A stretch of 60,967 nt of DNA from the IMG/VR virus record IMGVR_UViG_3300046820_000595, positions 1 to 60,967 of that record, one strand, 5' to 3'. This DNA is from a virus. The stretch's first letter is position 1. Each line of letters opens with the position of its first letter. The translations under genes and the position numbers were made by a program. The notes under the pieces were generated by a model. That model was given only the letters and a program-made list of their open reading frames with translations, was not told the DNA's origin and ran no database searches. Below are positions 8,606 to 20,500 of the stretch, one piece after another.

Positions 8606-10051
8606 ATGGGTGCTAAAAGAAAAAATCAACAAGAAGATCCAGACAAGTATTTCGGAAAAGAAGATTACTTCAAGAACAAGGATCAACAACGCCGTGCTGT
8701 AAACAATCTACGTCGTGAAGAGCGTAATGCTCGGATTATGCAGCAAGGTCTTACACGTAATATCAAGAAATTGATTAGAGATGAAAAAGACCCTTCTGGT
8801 TTAATTAGAGCAGCTGAAGCTCTTGGTGTGAATCCTGTTGGTGGTGGAGGTTTTGGTGAAGAAGCGTCCGATAGGGATGCTCGTCTAAAATTAGAAGCCG
8901 ATCAAAATTTTAACGCATTAAAACGAGCAGAAGAACAAAGATTTGGGAAAAACAAACCTAATGCTCCCGCCAATGCTCCAGCTGGCACTGATGCTTCTGC
9001 ACCCGCGACGACAACCCCACCTGCCGCACCAACTGCCACTACTCCAACAGTTGCGGGAACTGAAGATGTATCACCAACTAAACTCGATGCTGGATTAATG
9101 ATGGATGATGCTGGTGGTAAATACTCCACAGATTTAGCCAAAAGAGCAAATGCTGTATTGTCTGAAAAGGGTGACAGTAAACAATTCGAGCAAGGCTTGT
9201 CTAATGCAATGGGCATGGCTAAAACTCAAAAAGAAATTGATGAATTAAGACAAGTGGCAATTGAGTCAGGCATTCCTGTTGATCGTTTTAATGCTCAAGC
9301 TAATCCGTCTTTATTGCAAGGCGCACCTGAGTGGGCTAAGGATGTCAAAAACGACTCTACATTCAAAGGCCAAGACTTAACTAGGTTTGGTAATATGACC
9401 AGAGAAGAAGCTCGTGCAAAACTCATGAGTGAACGCGCATCAAAACTAATGGGTGGATTCAATAAAGCTGGTAGACAACTTAGCGAAAAAGAAGAAAATG
9501 AAAACAATCTTAGTAGACGAACTGCTGAATATTCACAGCAATTAAAAGACCTAAAATCTTTTGAGGCTACTCAAAAAGCTGACATGGCTAGAAAAAAAGC
9601 CATTCAGGACAAATATCCAGCAATGACAGATGAAGAAAGAAAGTCTATGATGGGTCTTGCTGATCGCGCATTTGCTCAAATTGATAAAGCTAAAAATCTT
9701 TCTTATGAAATTTCTAATTATGGAACATTTGGTGGACTTAGTGAACAAAGCGCGCCTAGTAGTTATCAACCTGAAAAAGACCCAGAGTATTTAAAGAATC
9801 TTGCGAGAGCAAGAAATAACATGGCTGCTCAATCAAAAGCAGATGCAGAACTTGATAAAGCTATGCAAAATTCCCAAGATGACGCAAGAATCGGAGATAG
9901 TGTTGATAGAGAAATTGCAAACGTTTTTCAGGATAATTTCAACAAACAACAAAGATACCAAAATAGACCTGAAGCAGTATTGTTTAGAGGCTTTTCAGAA
10001 GCCACTAGAAATGTAACTAAAAGAATCCTTGAACTAAATTTATTTGAATAA
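8606..10051 (+). CDS. alpha-helical putative internal virion protein 1 (481 aa)
   Basis: Highly charged, Lys/Glu/Arg-rich N-terminus. A Pro/Ala/Thr linker occupies about residues 118-150, followed by long helical, Gln/Ala/Lys-rich sequence with coiled-coil character to the end. No family recognised. It is followed closely by a similar-sized helical protein and the giant protein. By analogy with podoviral core proteins such as T7 gp14-gp15-gp16 it may be ejected with the DNA (inference from order and composition only). The ATG at 8606 overlaps nothing and follows the upstream TAA by 1 nt. Confidence 0.65.
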   Translation: MGAKRKNQQEDPDKYFGKEDYFKNKDQQRRAVNNLRREERNARIMQQGLTRNIKKLIRDEKDPSGLIRAAEALGVNPVGGGGFGEEASDRDARLKLEADQNFNALKRAEEQRFGKNKPNAPANAPAGTDASAPATTTPPAAPTATTPTVAGTEDVSPTKLDAGLMMDDAGGKYSTDLAKRANAVLSEKGDSKQFEQGLSNAMGMAKTQKEIDELRQVAIESGIPVDRFNAQANPSLLQGAPEWAKDVKNDSTFKGQDLTRFGNMTREEARAKLMSERASKLMGGFNKAGRQLSEKEENENNLSRRTAEYSQQLKDLKSFEATQKADMARKKAIQDKYPAMTDEERKSMMGLADRAFAQIDKAKNLSYEISNYGTFGGLSEQSAPSSYQPEKDPEYLKNLARARNNMAAQSKADAELDKAMQNSQDDARIGDSVDREIANVFQDNFNKQQRYQNRPEAVLFRGFSEATRNVTKRILELNLFE

Positions 10052-10055
10052 CAAT

Positions 10056-11498
10056 ATGGCTAGCCCCTTTGACAGAGTTACGGAGTCTGATCGGATGCGT
10101 GTTTTTGAAGACACTCAATCTTTTGAAGCAGAACTTGCAGCAAAAAACAGTGCTATTTTCGACGCTGAATTAAAAAGAATGTCTATTGATGACATTAACA
10201 CAAGGAAATCAAAAGAGAATGAAAGAGATCAAGTTCTTGCGGAATATGGTCAATCAGTTATCAGCTCAACAAGTGATCCAATGGAGCGTGTTCGCAGGAC
10301 ACAGAATTTTCTTAGCAACCCAAAAAACGCTAAATACTCCAAGGAGATTATGGCAAACTCAGCCGCAGCTGCTAATATGTTCACAGCTGCAAATCAAAGC
10401 TCTATTCAATCATTGGCGCTTAAAGACGCTGAAAGAACGGATGACTTCAAAACTAAACAACAAGCATTAATGGAAAAAGTGGCTGCTCAAGAATTAACAA
10501 ACAAGGAACTTGAAGCAACCCAAAACCAATACAATTTTGAAAGAGAAAAGTTTGAAAACGAAGAACAAGCAATGGGTGTGTTCAGAAATATTACTTCAGG
10601 CATTCCGCTTGAAACAATGAGACCAGAAACAAGGGCTATTGTTGAATCTAAAATAACTGAGGCTGATAAAAAGATTAGAGAGGCGGCAACTGCGCAAGCA
10701 AGATTCAAAGCTATTCGCGACTATGCTTCTGCATTTGGACCATTAGCTCAAGCAAGCCAAACATTCACCACTCTCAAATCAAACTTAGCAACAAGGCATA
10801 ATGCGACTATTGCTAGATTGGAAGAAACTCATAGAGATGCTTACAAACTTTGGTTGATAGGCAATAAAGCAAAACCTGAAGCTGAAAAAGAACCTGAAAA
10901 TTTTGAAACGTTTTTAATATCTTCTGCATCAAGCGATGAAACTAATGCGATTAGGCAAGACATTGCAAAAAACAAAGATTCTCAAAGAGCAATTGAATCT
11001 CTTATGCACCTTTCTAGTATTAAGTCAGAAATGAAAAGCTATCTTGATGCTGTAGGATCATCAGATTTTTCAGCACCTATTTTAGTGCAAAGACAAGCTG
11101 GTAGGCTAACTCAAAGAATGAACCTAATTATTGATGCGCATAAGAATGAGACTGAAATCGAAAAAGCTGAACTAGACAGAATGAGAGTTCAATCTACTGT
11201 TGACAAGAATCAAGCAACAGCTGACAATGCAAGAATCGCCTTGCTTAACAAGCAATATCAAACAAGGCTTAATACTATTCAGAAAGAGAAATCAACAAAC
11301 ATTAGAAGGAGAAACGAAATTACAAACATGCTTCAAGAAAGCGACCCTGGAAAGAAACCTGCAAAGCCTGATGATCTCAAGGAGGAACTTCAAACCCTTG
11401 TGAAGCAATATGAAGCTTTGGATAACGAAAAAAATAATCTTGTCCTCCCTTCCGTTACTAGCCCAGAATCCTCTGGCGCAATTCCCGAGATTCCTTAA
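10056..11498 (+). CDS. alpha-helical putative internal virion protein 2 (480 aa)
   Basis: Nearly entirely predicted helix with Glu/Lys/Gln/Ala composition. Long coiled-coil-like segments (about residues 55-230 and 350-460) are broken by a short unstructured C-terminus rich in Pro/Ser. The ATG at 10056 (AACAATATG) is preferred over an upstream TTG at 10044 because the same AACAATATG context precedes the small gene at 45486. No family recognised. Its position between another helical protein and the giant protein suggests a shared internal-core or ejection role. Confidence 0.65.
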   Translation: MASPFDRVTESDRMRVFEDTQSFEAELAAKNSAIFDAELKRMSIDDINTRKSKENERDQVLAEYGQSVISSTSDPMERVRRTQNFLSNPKNAKYSKEIMANSAAAANMFTAANQSSIQSLALKDAERTDDFKTKQQALMEKVAAQELTNKELEATQNQYNFEREKFENEEQAMGVFRNITSGIPLETMRPETRAIVESKITEADKKIREAATAQARFKAIRDYASAFGPLAQASQTFTTLKSNLATRHNATIARLEETHRDAYKLWLIGNKAKPEAEKEPENFETFLISSASSDETNAIRQDIAKNKDSQRAIESLMHLSSIKSEMKSYLDAVGSSDFSAPILVQRQAGRLTQRMNLIIDAHKNETEIEKAELDRMRVQSTVDKNQATADNARIALLNKQYQTRLNTIQKEKSTNIRRRNEITNMLQESDPGKKPAKPDDLKEELQTLVKQYEALDNEKNNLVLPSVTSPESSGAIPEIP

Positions 11499-11530
11499 AT
11501 AGCAACAATCAATAAAACATTACATAAAAT

Positions 11531-14500
11531 ATGATCAATCCATTTGAAGACGAAATTTTTACAGCTCCTTCGATTGCCAAAGCTCCTGATGACGCAATTG
11601 CTACAGAAGAAGATGATAAAAGCAAAGAGGAAGTTGATAAAAATTATGATTACTATGGCATCAATTTGCCAGACGATAAGAATCCCTTCAAAAAGATTGA
11701 TGCGGCTTCATGGTTTACTAATCCAGAGGCAAGAAAACAACAAGCTGCTACGCTTGCTGAGCAAATAGCAGATGAATACGAAAACTCTGACGTTACAGTT
11801 CCAGTCATTAGGAATGGTAAGGTAGAGCAAGTAAAGGCATCTAATAACGGCGTTTTAACTGATGCAGGGCAACATGCGCTGGCTCAAACATTGATGATGA
11901 TTGATCAAGCCAGCAAAGACCCTAGTGGTGGCGCAAGAAAGAATCCATTAACTGGCAAGACAGAAGCAGCTTTTGGCAGTAAGTTCCTGACTCCTTACAA
12001 TGCTGATGAGAAACTTGCTGAAAGAGAAAAGAAAAGAGTTGCTGGAGAAAAAGGTGAATACGGCGCTACTGAATATCAATTAAGCAATGATCAAGTTTTT
12101 GATTATGGACACGTATCCAAGGTTATTGATGCTTACGCAAAAATCAATGATGTTAAGCCAGATGAATTGAATCCTGAGAGCTTTGATGCAAAGAGCTTTT
12201 TGGATTTGCGCGGCAAGGTTAAACAAGCTCTTCCAGAAGGAATGCTTGAGCTTGGTGCTGAACTAGATCAAACCAAGGCTCCAGTTCTAGATGACAAGTC
12301 ACAAAAGATTTTTGATAAAGCTCTTGGCAGGTATTTTGCTGAAAAGAAAATGGGCGACAAACTTGTCGATGTTTATGATGGTCAGCCAATTGTAAATTAC
12401 GAAGCTCTTGCTGAAACTGGTGATCTTAAAAGATTTGAGTCTGAATTAAATGGGCTAGAACTAGCTCCTTCAGCTAAAAAGATTTTTCTTTCTTCATTTA
12501 AGAAGGAGTTTGAAGGGCAAGCTGCTAGCTTGTTACTTAAGCAAGCTCAAGGAGATATTTACAGTGATGATTCGACAAAGCCAATTTTAGAAGCTGCTGA
12601 AAAAGGACAAAGTTTTTATAACCTACTTAAAGAAGATCCATACGCATTGCAGTCTACTGGAAGCAACACGCTAGACTTCATGAAAAGAGTAGCAGATCAC
12701 GCAACTAGCATTACAGCAGGGGCTACATCATCAATTGGAAGCATAGGGCAAATGTTTCTTGCTGGCGGAGCTAAGGCAATGGGATTTGACGAATATGCAG
12801 CAGATGTAGTTTCTGGCATTGCTACTGTTTCTGATCAAATTGGCGCTTTTAGGGAAACTCGTGGTTTTGGAAAAGATCAACTTGATTTAGGATTGTTTAG
12901 TGTTACAACTGGGGATATTCATCAATTGATAAGTGAAGGCGCTATTGCTTTTGCAACAATGGGTGCTTCTGCATTATTGTCCTCATCAAGAATTGCGGCA
13001 ACAACCACAATTAAGGGTGCTGTCAACATCGGCCTTCAATCTGCTGCTAAAAAGATCACCGAAAAATCTGCCAAGTCTGCATTGAGTTCTCTTTCTCAAA
13101 ATTTAATTAAGTCCCAATCAGTTATTGGTTCCGTGTGGAAGAATGCTAGCAAAGCAAGAACATTGGATAATGTATTGGCAACCACTCTTGAAGGATCGTT
13201 CCGTTCAGCCGCATCCGCTTGGGGAGAGTCATATCAGAAAAACATTGATAAAGGCCTTTCTAATGTTGATGCGTTTAATGATTCAACTGGTCAAGCGGTG
13301 GCTAATGGATTGGCAACATTTGTTGCTGGTGCAATCATGAACTCAATTGCTCCAGGTCTTGATAAAATCAATGTTGCACCTGATTCAGGTTTATCGTTAA
13401 CGCAAGCAATTAAAAACACAATCGCAAATAGGGCTGCGCAGAAAAGCATTTCAAGTGGTTTGAAAAGCTTCCGTAATAACATAAAGAATAGAAATGATCT
13501 CGTAAAAGGAGTTGCTGATACAATTCGTGAAGAGGCTTCTAAGCAGGGGCTTAAAAACTATCTTGGTGGAGTTGCTGTCCAAGGACTTGGTGAAGGCATA
13601 GAGGAATCAATGGATGCTGCTTTAGCCAATGCTTTGGATCAATACTTAAACAATTCTGAGGAGGCTCGTAAAGAGTTTGAAAAGAAAGGGTATTGGAATC
13701 AAATAATTAAAGCTGGTTTCCTTGGAGCTATTATGGGTTCTGGCATGAGCACGATTTCAAGAACTTCTGATAGGAATCTGCAAATTGCCGAAGACGCAAA
13801 GGCAGCGATGTCTAGTTTCATAAAGAAAGTTCCAGAGTTGGCTAAGTATGCTGATCAAGAAATTATTGTTCAGGGCGCTAAAAAGGATGCTCCTGAAATT
13901 AAAACTACGATCAATCAGATCCTTCAAAACGGCACTTTGGACCAACAGGTAGAAGCTATTGCTAACATTGGTAAGACACGCGCTCAAAATCTTCTTTCGC
14001 CAACTAAAGTGGGTGGGACACAAGGCACTGGAATTACGCCAGCAGCAGACGCGCAAACTTCATTAGCTGAGAATAAGCTACCTACTGCCGATGCTACTCC
14101 ATCTTTAGAAACTGGTTCTGCTCCAGTAGAAGAAACTGTCTCTCCGTTTAAGAAGTCTGCTACTGGCGCTGTTGATTTCAAGACTGCTGAATTTAATGAC
14201 ACTGATAAAGGCGTATCATTTGAGGTTTCTTCTAATGCGCCTAAATCACAAGGACTTCAATTAAAGATTGCTGCCACTCCCAAAACTGTTGATGGCAATG
14301 TGGAAGTTGAATGGTCGATTGAAAAAGAAACCCAACCTAATTCTGGACAATATCAGAAGATGAGAGCTAATGGTAGAGATTCTGCCGTAAAAGCATTTGG
14401 AGAAGAGTTTGTTGCTGGTATTGAAGCATCGCAAAAACAAGCTGCTGGAGCTGACCCAGTTGCTTCACAATCTGCTGTTACGGCTCTTAATAGCCAATTG

Positions 14501-17500
14501 GCACAATTACGCCCAACACAGCAACCAACTACAACAGAAACAAATGCTGAAGCCCAGCCTAAAGAAGAAGCTCCTACTGAGCCACAAAGCTTTACATTGA
14601 CTGATAACACTGGCGGACAATCCAATGTTAAGGCGCTAGTATCCAAGAAGGAGAACTTGTCGTCTTATGCTTATGAGAAAGCTCATGGAACTAAAGCTCC
14701 CGCTGGCACACTTGAGCCTAAAGCTAAAACCACAACGGCAACTGTCATGGTTAATGGCAATCCACAAAGCGTTCCCGTAACCTCATACACAATTGACGGC
14801 AAGGATGCGGATTTGCATAGTGTTACAATAGGTGACAATGAAACGGTTTTCTTTAAGAAGTCTGATTCCGTTAACGCCATTAAAGGTGCGGTTCAAGGAG
14901 CTAGTAGAGTTATGATGAAAGGTGAATTGGCCAGCAAAAACGATTATGCTGAGCAATTGCAATCTACTCCACCGCCTACTCAAAAACCTGAAAGCAAGCA
15001 ACCAGCAAAGTATTCACCAGAATCATCTGAACAAACTACTGAAAGCGGAGCTGTTTTCACTACAAGAACACGACTATCTACAGGACAAGAACAAGTATTG
15101 TGGAAGAAAACAAAATATGGTCGAAAAGTTGGAGATAAATGGGACGCAGGGTTTCCAGAAACCGTTGTATCGGTAGAAAATAAGACTACTACTGGAATGC
15201 CAGAAGAATACACTGTTGCGGAAGTGTCTAAGATTCTCCACGGTGAAAGAAAAAATGGCGAGGTAGAACTCACCATTCGTGACATGACTCCTGAAGAAAT
15301 AACAGAAGCTAAATCCAAAATGGAAAAAGCAAATGCTCAACGTCGCGAGCTTGGGATAAAAGAAGAAGTTGTTCCAGAAATCCCAGTCGCTAAAACGCCT
15401 GCTACAGAAGCCAGTAAGCCTAAAGAAAAGTCTCAAGCTCCTGCGCCTTCTAAAAAGAAAAAAGAAGAAGTGGATGAGGATGATGGTCCGATTAAAGGGG
15501 TGAATAAACTTGCTGAACCACTACGTAAAATCGCAAGGAAATTCAAAGGCATTGCGTCTAGTATTGGCGCTCAGATTATTATTGTTAAGGATGATGCTGA
15601 TCTTCAGCAGCAAATGAAAAACCTTGGTTTTGATGATCAAGCAATCAAAAATGTTGGAGATTCTCCAATGTTCTTTTCTCCTGATGACAATGTAATTATT
15701 GTTCGTTCAAATCGAGCAAATGAATCTAATTTTGAAAAAGGAATCAAACATGAAATTTTTCACGCAGTTGAAAAAATGTTTGCAGCTAGCGATGCTGGAA
15801 AGAAACTTCTAGGGGAGATTGATATTGCCAAGTTGGTTAATGACCCAGAGGTAGTTGAATACATGAAGAAGGAGTATAGCAAGTCTTACCCTGACATGAC
15901 CAATAATCAAAAGTTTGGTGAAATTACACGCGCGTTTGTTGCTGGCAAGTTGCATAAGAACACTCTTGGCCAAACTGCGTTCCAGAAATACTTGAAAGCA
16001 TTCTTGAAGTTTGCTCGTAAATTCACCAAGAAAAACACTGAGCTTAAATCCTATCTTGATGGATTAGAGAAATTCTACCTTGATACGCTTCAAGATTACA
16101 AAGCTGAAGCTGGTATTGTTGCTAGTGAGTCGTCTGGATTCAAGTCATGGATTGGCGGCATCCTTGCTTCTGGCATTAAGGCAGCTAAGATGAAGTTGTC
16201 TGGCTTTGAATCAACAAGCTCCATTAAAGCTAGCGATGAGGATATTGCCAGAATTGCTGATGAAGTGCGCGGCGATATTATTGAGCAGGTCAATGCGGCC
16301 GCAGCATTCAATAAGCCTCTCAATGCTGTTACGTTGCTTGAAAACATTAGCAAGAACATCAATGATACTCACTTGGGTATCAATAAGACAATGGACGCAA
16401 ATAGTAAAATTGCTGTCCTTCAAAATGTTCTCAAAGGATTGGAAGGTAATGATATTGATCAAACTGTTAAGGACGCAATTGCTAGTGCAATGGAGTCTGT
16501 TAACTCCGATAGGTCTGACTTGTTGATGAGCGTCCCCGATGAAAGCCAAGAGGTTCTTGATAGCGTCGAGGAGAAGAAGCAGCTTAGCAGCTGGACTGGT
16601 GTTCGTAGATACATTAAAGCAGAAGATTTGTTTAGTGATGTCAACGTGGTTAATCGCCGTGGCTTCCCAGATCAAGACTCTGAAGTTGGCGAGCAAAATG
16701 AATACACCAATTCTTACATTAGTGTTGATTTTAATAAAGAGGCGCAATCGTATCCTGACCTGGGCTTGAATCCTGGAGATGTTGTTGAGATGCTTGATTC
16801 TCTTGGTAATGTTACTGGCGTATTGGTTTACAGTCATTCTGTAGAAGTTGCCAGCCAGCAAGACGGGGTTAAGCGTTTGCAGTATCGCTTTATTAAAGGT
16901 GAAACGGTTGCTAATGGTAAAATCACTCCATTTGCCGCTATTCGTCAGGCGCAATACTCTCAAGAGTTTTACGATATGTTTGCAAAGTCTGGCATTGCTA
17001 AGACAATGTTTGGTGATGTTAATGGCAGAACTGTGATTAATACTCCTGAAGGATTGATCAAGATGGTATTTGAATCCCTTGTTGCTAAGAATGCAAAAGG
17101 CAAAGCTGTAATTAAGCAAGGAGACAAAACGCTTTCGTTTAAGGATATTTTTGTATTTCAGAAAGATAAAGACAATAAATCTCTAACTCCGTTTTATTTT
17201 AATGCTGGTGATGGGAAGATTTATGTTGATCCAGAAAAGCTTTCTACAAACTTTGCTTTCATTGAAAGCTCTGCGCTTAACAGTGATGGTAAAAAGCAAT
17301 CCACCGCCTTGCTTGTAGCTTCTACTGTAAGAGCAGCGATTGAGGAGGAATTGCTTCACCTTGCGACAGTTGGGACATTTACGCAACAAGAGCTTGCCGA
17401 GTTTGCCGATGATCTTCTTAAACGCAATGCTTTTGAAGGAATTGTGTATCAAGTGCGCAAAATGCAACGCATTACGAGTCCTATTGACTCAATGACGGAT

Positions 17501-20500
17501 GGAGAAAAAGCTATTGTTGCTACTGAGGTTCTTTCCTTCTTGCATCAAAAGTCTGCGGAAGGCGCTACTTATGGCGATCAATATGAAGAACTTTTTGAGC
17601 TTGCTGCTGGTAAAGGCAGTGCAAGGATACAGACTGCTAAGGCTTATGGTCGCCGTATGCGTTACATGCTTGGTGCTCGCGCTGCGACATCGTTTATGTC
17701 TCCACGTATGCAGAAAATGGTGGAGGTTCTCAACTCCCGCAAAGCTGAAATGGGAGTCAATCGCCGTGCTACAAACATGTCTGAATTGATTGCTCGTTTC
17801 AACCAAGAGCAGTTCCGTGGCAGTAAGAAAGCTATGCAGGATGCAATTAACCAAGCATTTGTTAATCAAGCTGCTGAAGTTAATGATCTGCGCCAAATGC
17901 TTAAGGAGAATGACATTCCTGTTCAGAATATTTTGGATATCAATTTTGAATTAAATACAGTTTCTCTTGTTCCTGAATTTAGCGATTACTACAGACTCAA
18001 ATATGGGCAAAAATCCCTTGATGACCTCAATGACTATTTTAGCCGACTAAACCAAAATGAAGCCGTTGGCAATTTGGCTGACTCCGTGCGCACTGCTCGC
18101 TCTAGAATGGATTCTCTGCGCTTGTTAATGGATACCACCAGTGAGCTAGATCGTCTTGTGGAAATGGCGACAAATGGCAATTTTGACGAATTGTCAGAGT
18201 ATTTGGAGAATCCAGAGAATCAAGGAGTGTTTGACTTGGGTTCTTTGATTCAAGTTCTTAATGGTCTTAAATACGATACGAATATCGCAAAGGGTATTGA
18301 GCGCGACAAAGCTAGAATTGAAAACGCATTTAACGCTGTATTTGATCCTCAGAAACAAGTAGCCAATAAAGATCAGGCTATTGGATACCTGTCCAATTTG
18401 CTTTCTAGGTATTATCAGAAAAATGAAATTGAAACAGATTTGGAATTTGTTGAGCGCATTGCTTCTGAAATGAATCAAAGCAAAGAGGAGTTGATTCAAA
18501 CGCTTCAATCCATGGCGCGTGAACAAGGTGGCATGTTTACATCCAATGAAAACTCTGCTCGTAGCAGCATTGTTGAACGTGATAGCAGGGATAAGCTGCT
18601 GGCATTGCTAAAAGAAAAGAACAATGCTCAACCAGAATCTCCTATTCGCCCAACGTATTACTCTTACGCGCAAGCTGTAAGTGACTACAATGATTTGGTT
18701 CTTAACTACGCCGATATCCTTCTCAATAAGAACTTGAGTGAAGTTGATGAGTTCGGCCGCAACTTTGCCGATGTCACAACTGCCCTAGAGAACCCTGCAT
18801 CAACCCTGACCTTTAATGTCAATTTGTTTGGATACAATAACGAGCTGGCTACAACGGCAATGGGTCATCGTGCCGCAAGAACAAAAGCGCTAAGTGACAG
18901 TCCTGACGATGCTGCATTCAAAGCTACTTTTGCATACCAACAAGCTTTTGTCGGCCGCATTATTAGTAATGACAGAAATGATGCCATTGATAAAGTTGTG
19001 CGCATTGAGTCTAATGCTGCATTCCTTGGTGAAGAGGCTTACAACGATTTCTGGATTGCTCGCCTTTCTGGTGAAGTGCCAACCATTGGCGGCTTGCAAA
19101 TAAGCTACAAGGACTATCATACAACAATGGGCTTTCAACCATTGATCACCAGAGAACGCGCTTCCGATGGCACAGTGGAACCAGAAGACCTTTCTTTGTA
19201 TTTGCTTAAGCTTAGAGTTCCTGATGCAGAAATTGATTTTAGCAGCAAGATTTCTGGCAAGAAGCCTTCTATTCGGAACTTCAGAGATAACTTCTTAAAG
19301 CTAGCTCAAAGTGATGCGGCAACAAAAGAAGCTGCCGCGAGACTGATTACTGAGCAGCTAGTTGATGTTGCGCAAATTGGCAAGTGGATTAGTGACCTGC
19401 AAGACTTGATTGGTTATGACAATAAAACTGGTTTGTTTGATGTTGTTGAGTCATTGAATAACAAGGAAACATTTGCTTCTAAGTTTGCTAAGCAATTGAT
19501 TTATCGCATATTTGACAACAAGCTTGTTGTTGGTGGAACAAAGGGTTTGACCGTTAATGGCGCTGACCCAATGAATCCAACATTGTTTGAGCATTTGCAA
19601 TTGATTCAAAGAGTTTACGACGCAACGCATCCAGGAAAATCTGGTAAAAAGGAAGTCAATAAAGATGATCAAGACTTATTGTTGTCGTCACTTCCAATTA
19701 TCCTTGAGCAGATTGACGCATTGAATAGCGATATTGGTCTGGCGCGGAAAACCAACTCTCGCTTTAAGAGTCAGTATGTTGCTTCTACAATCATGGGCGA
19801 TATTCGCTTGATTCAGGAGCAGGGCGCTGAAGGTATCCGTGCAAACGCCGAGCTAATCAAAGCTATTCAGGATTCTTATTTTGACATCCAAGCAATGGAG
19901 GATGCTGAGTGGCTTACAAATTACCACACTAAAAACGGCCCAGTTGGATACAGCGGGGTCACAGCTCTTCAGCTTATTGATTCCTTTGCTAAAATTCCCA
20001 GTTCTGCAATGAATGAGTATTTTGTTACTCAAGGAATTCAAGGCACTAATGTAGCTGCGTTGCTCCAGAGATACTACCAAGCTCAAGAAATGTATGCAGA
20101 ATTAGGCATGGGTTCTCCAAGGGCTAAGGATAGTGACGGAAAGACTACTTACGCTCTAGACAACCTTACGTTTAACACAGTTGAGCGTGTTGGTGATCGC
20201 CCGAGCGAAACTGACGAGGAGTTTAATGATGATCGCCCAGCCTTGAATAGAGGGCAAGAAACGGCTGGAACTATGCCTCAAGGCTATGAAGGAACGCAGG
20301 AGCAACTTGAATCTCAGAGACGCAAATCCTTGATGGAAGAAGTCAAGAGAATCAAGTCTTGGATGTTTGCTTCTAGTGTAAGTATATTCCAGTTATTTGA
20401 TGAAAATCTTGAATTGAGTTACACCAGCAAAATCAACACGAATAGAGCTAAAACGTTCTTCCGACTTTTTGCTGAGGCGCAAGTAAATGGTGAATCGAAT

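Noticed and set aside
17340-17360. A second zincin-like EELLH segment near residue 1943 of the giant protein
   Set aside because: First metal-binding His is missing and the surroundings do not resemble a metallopeptidase; kept only as a note.
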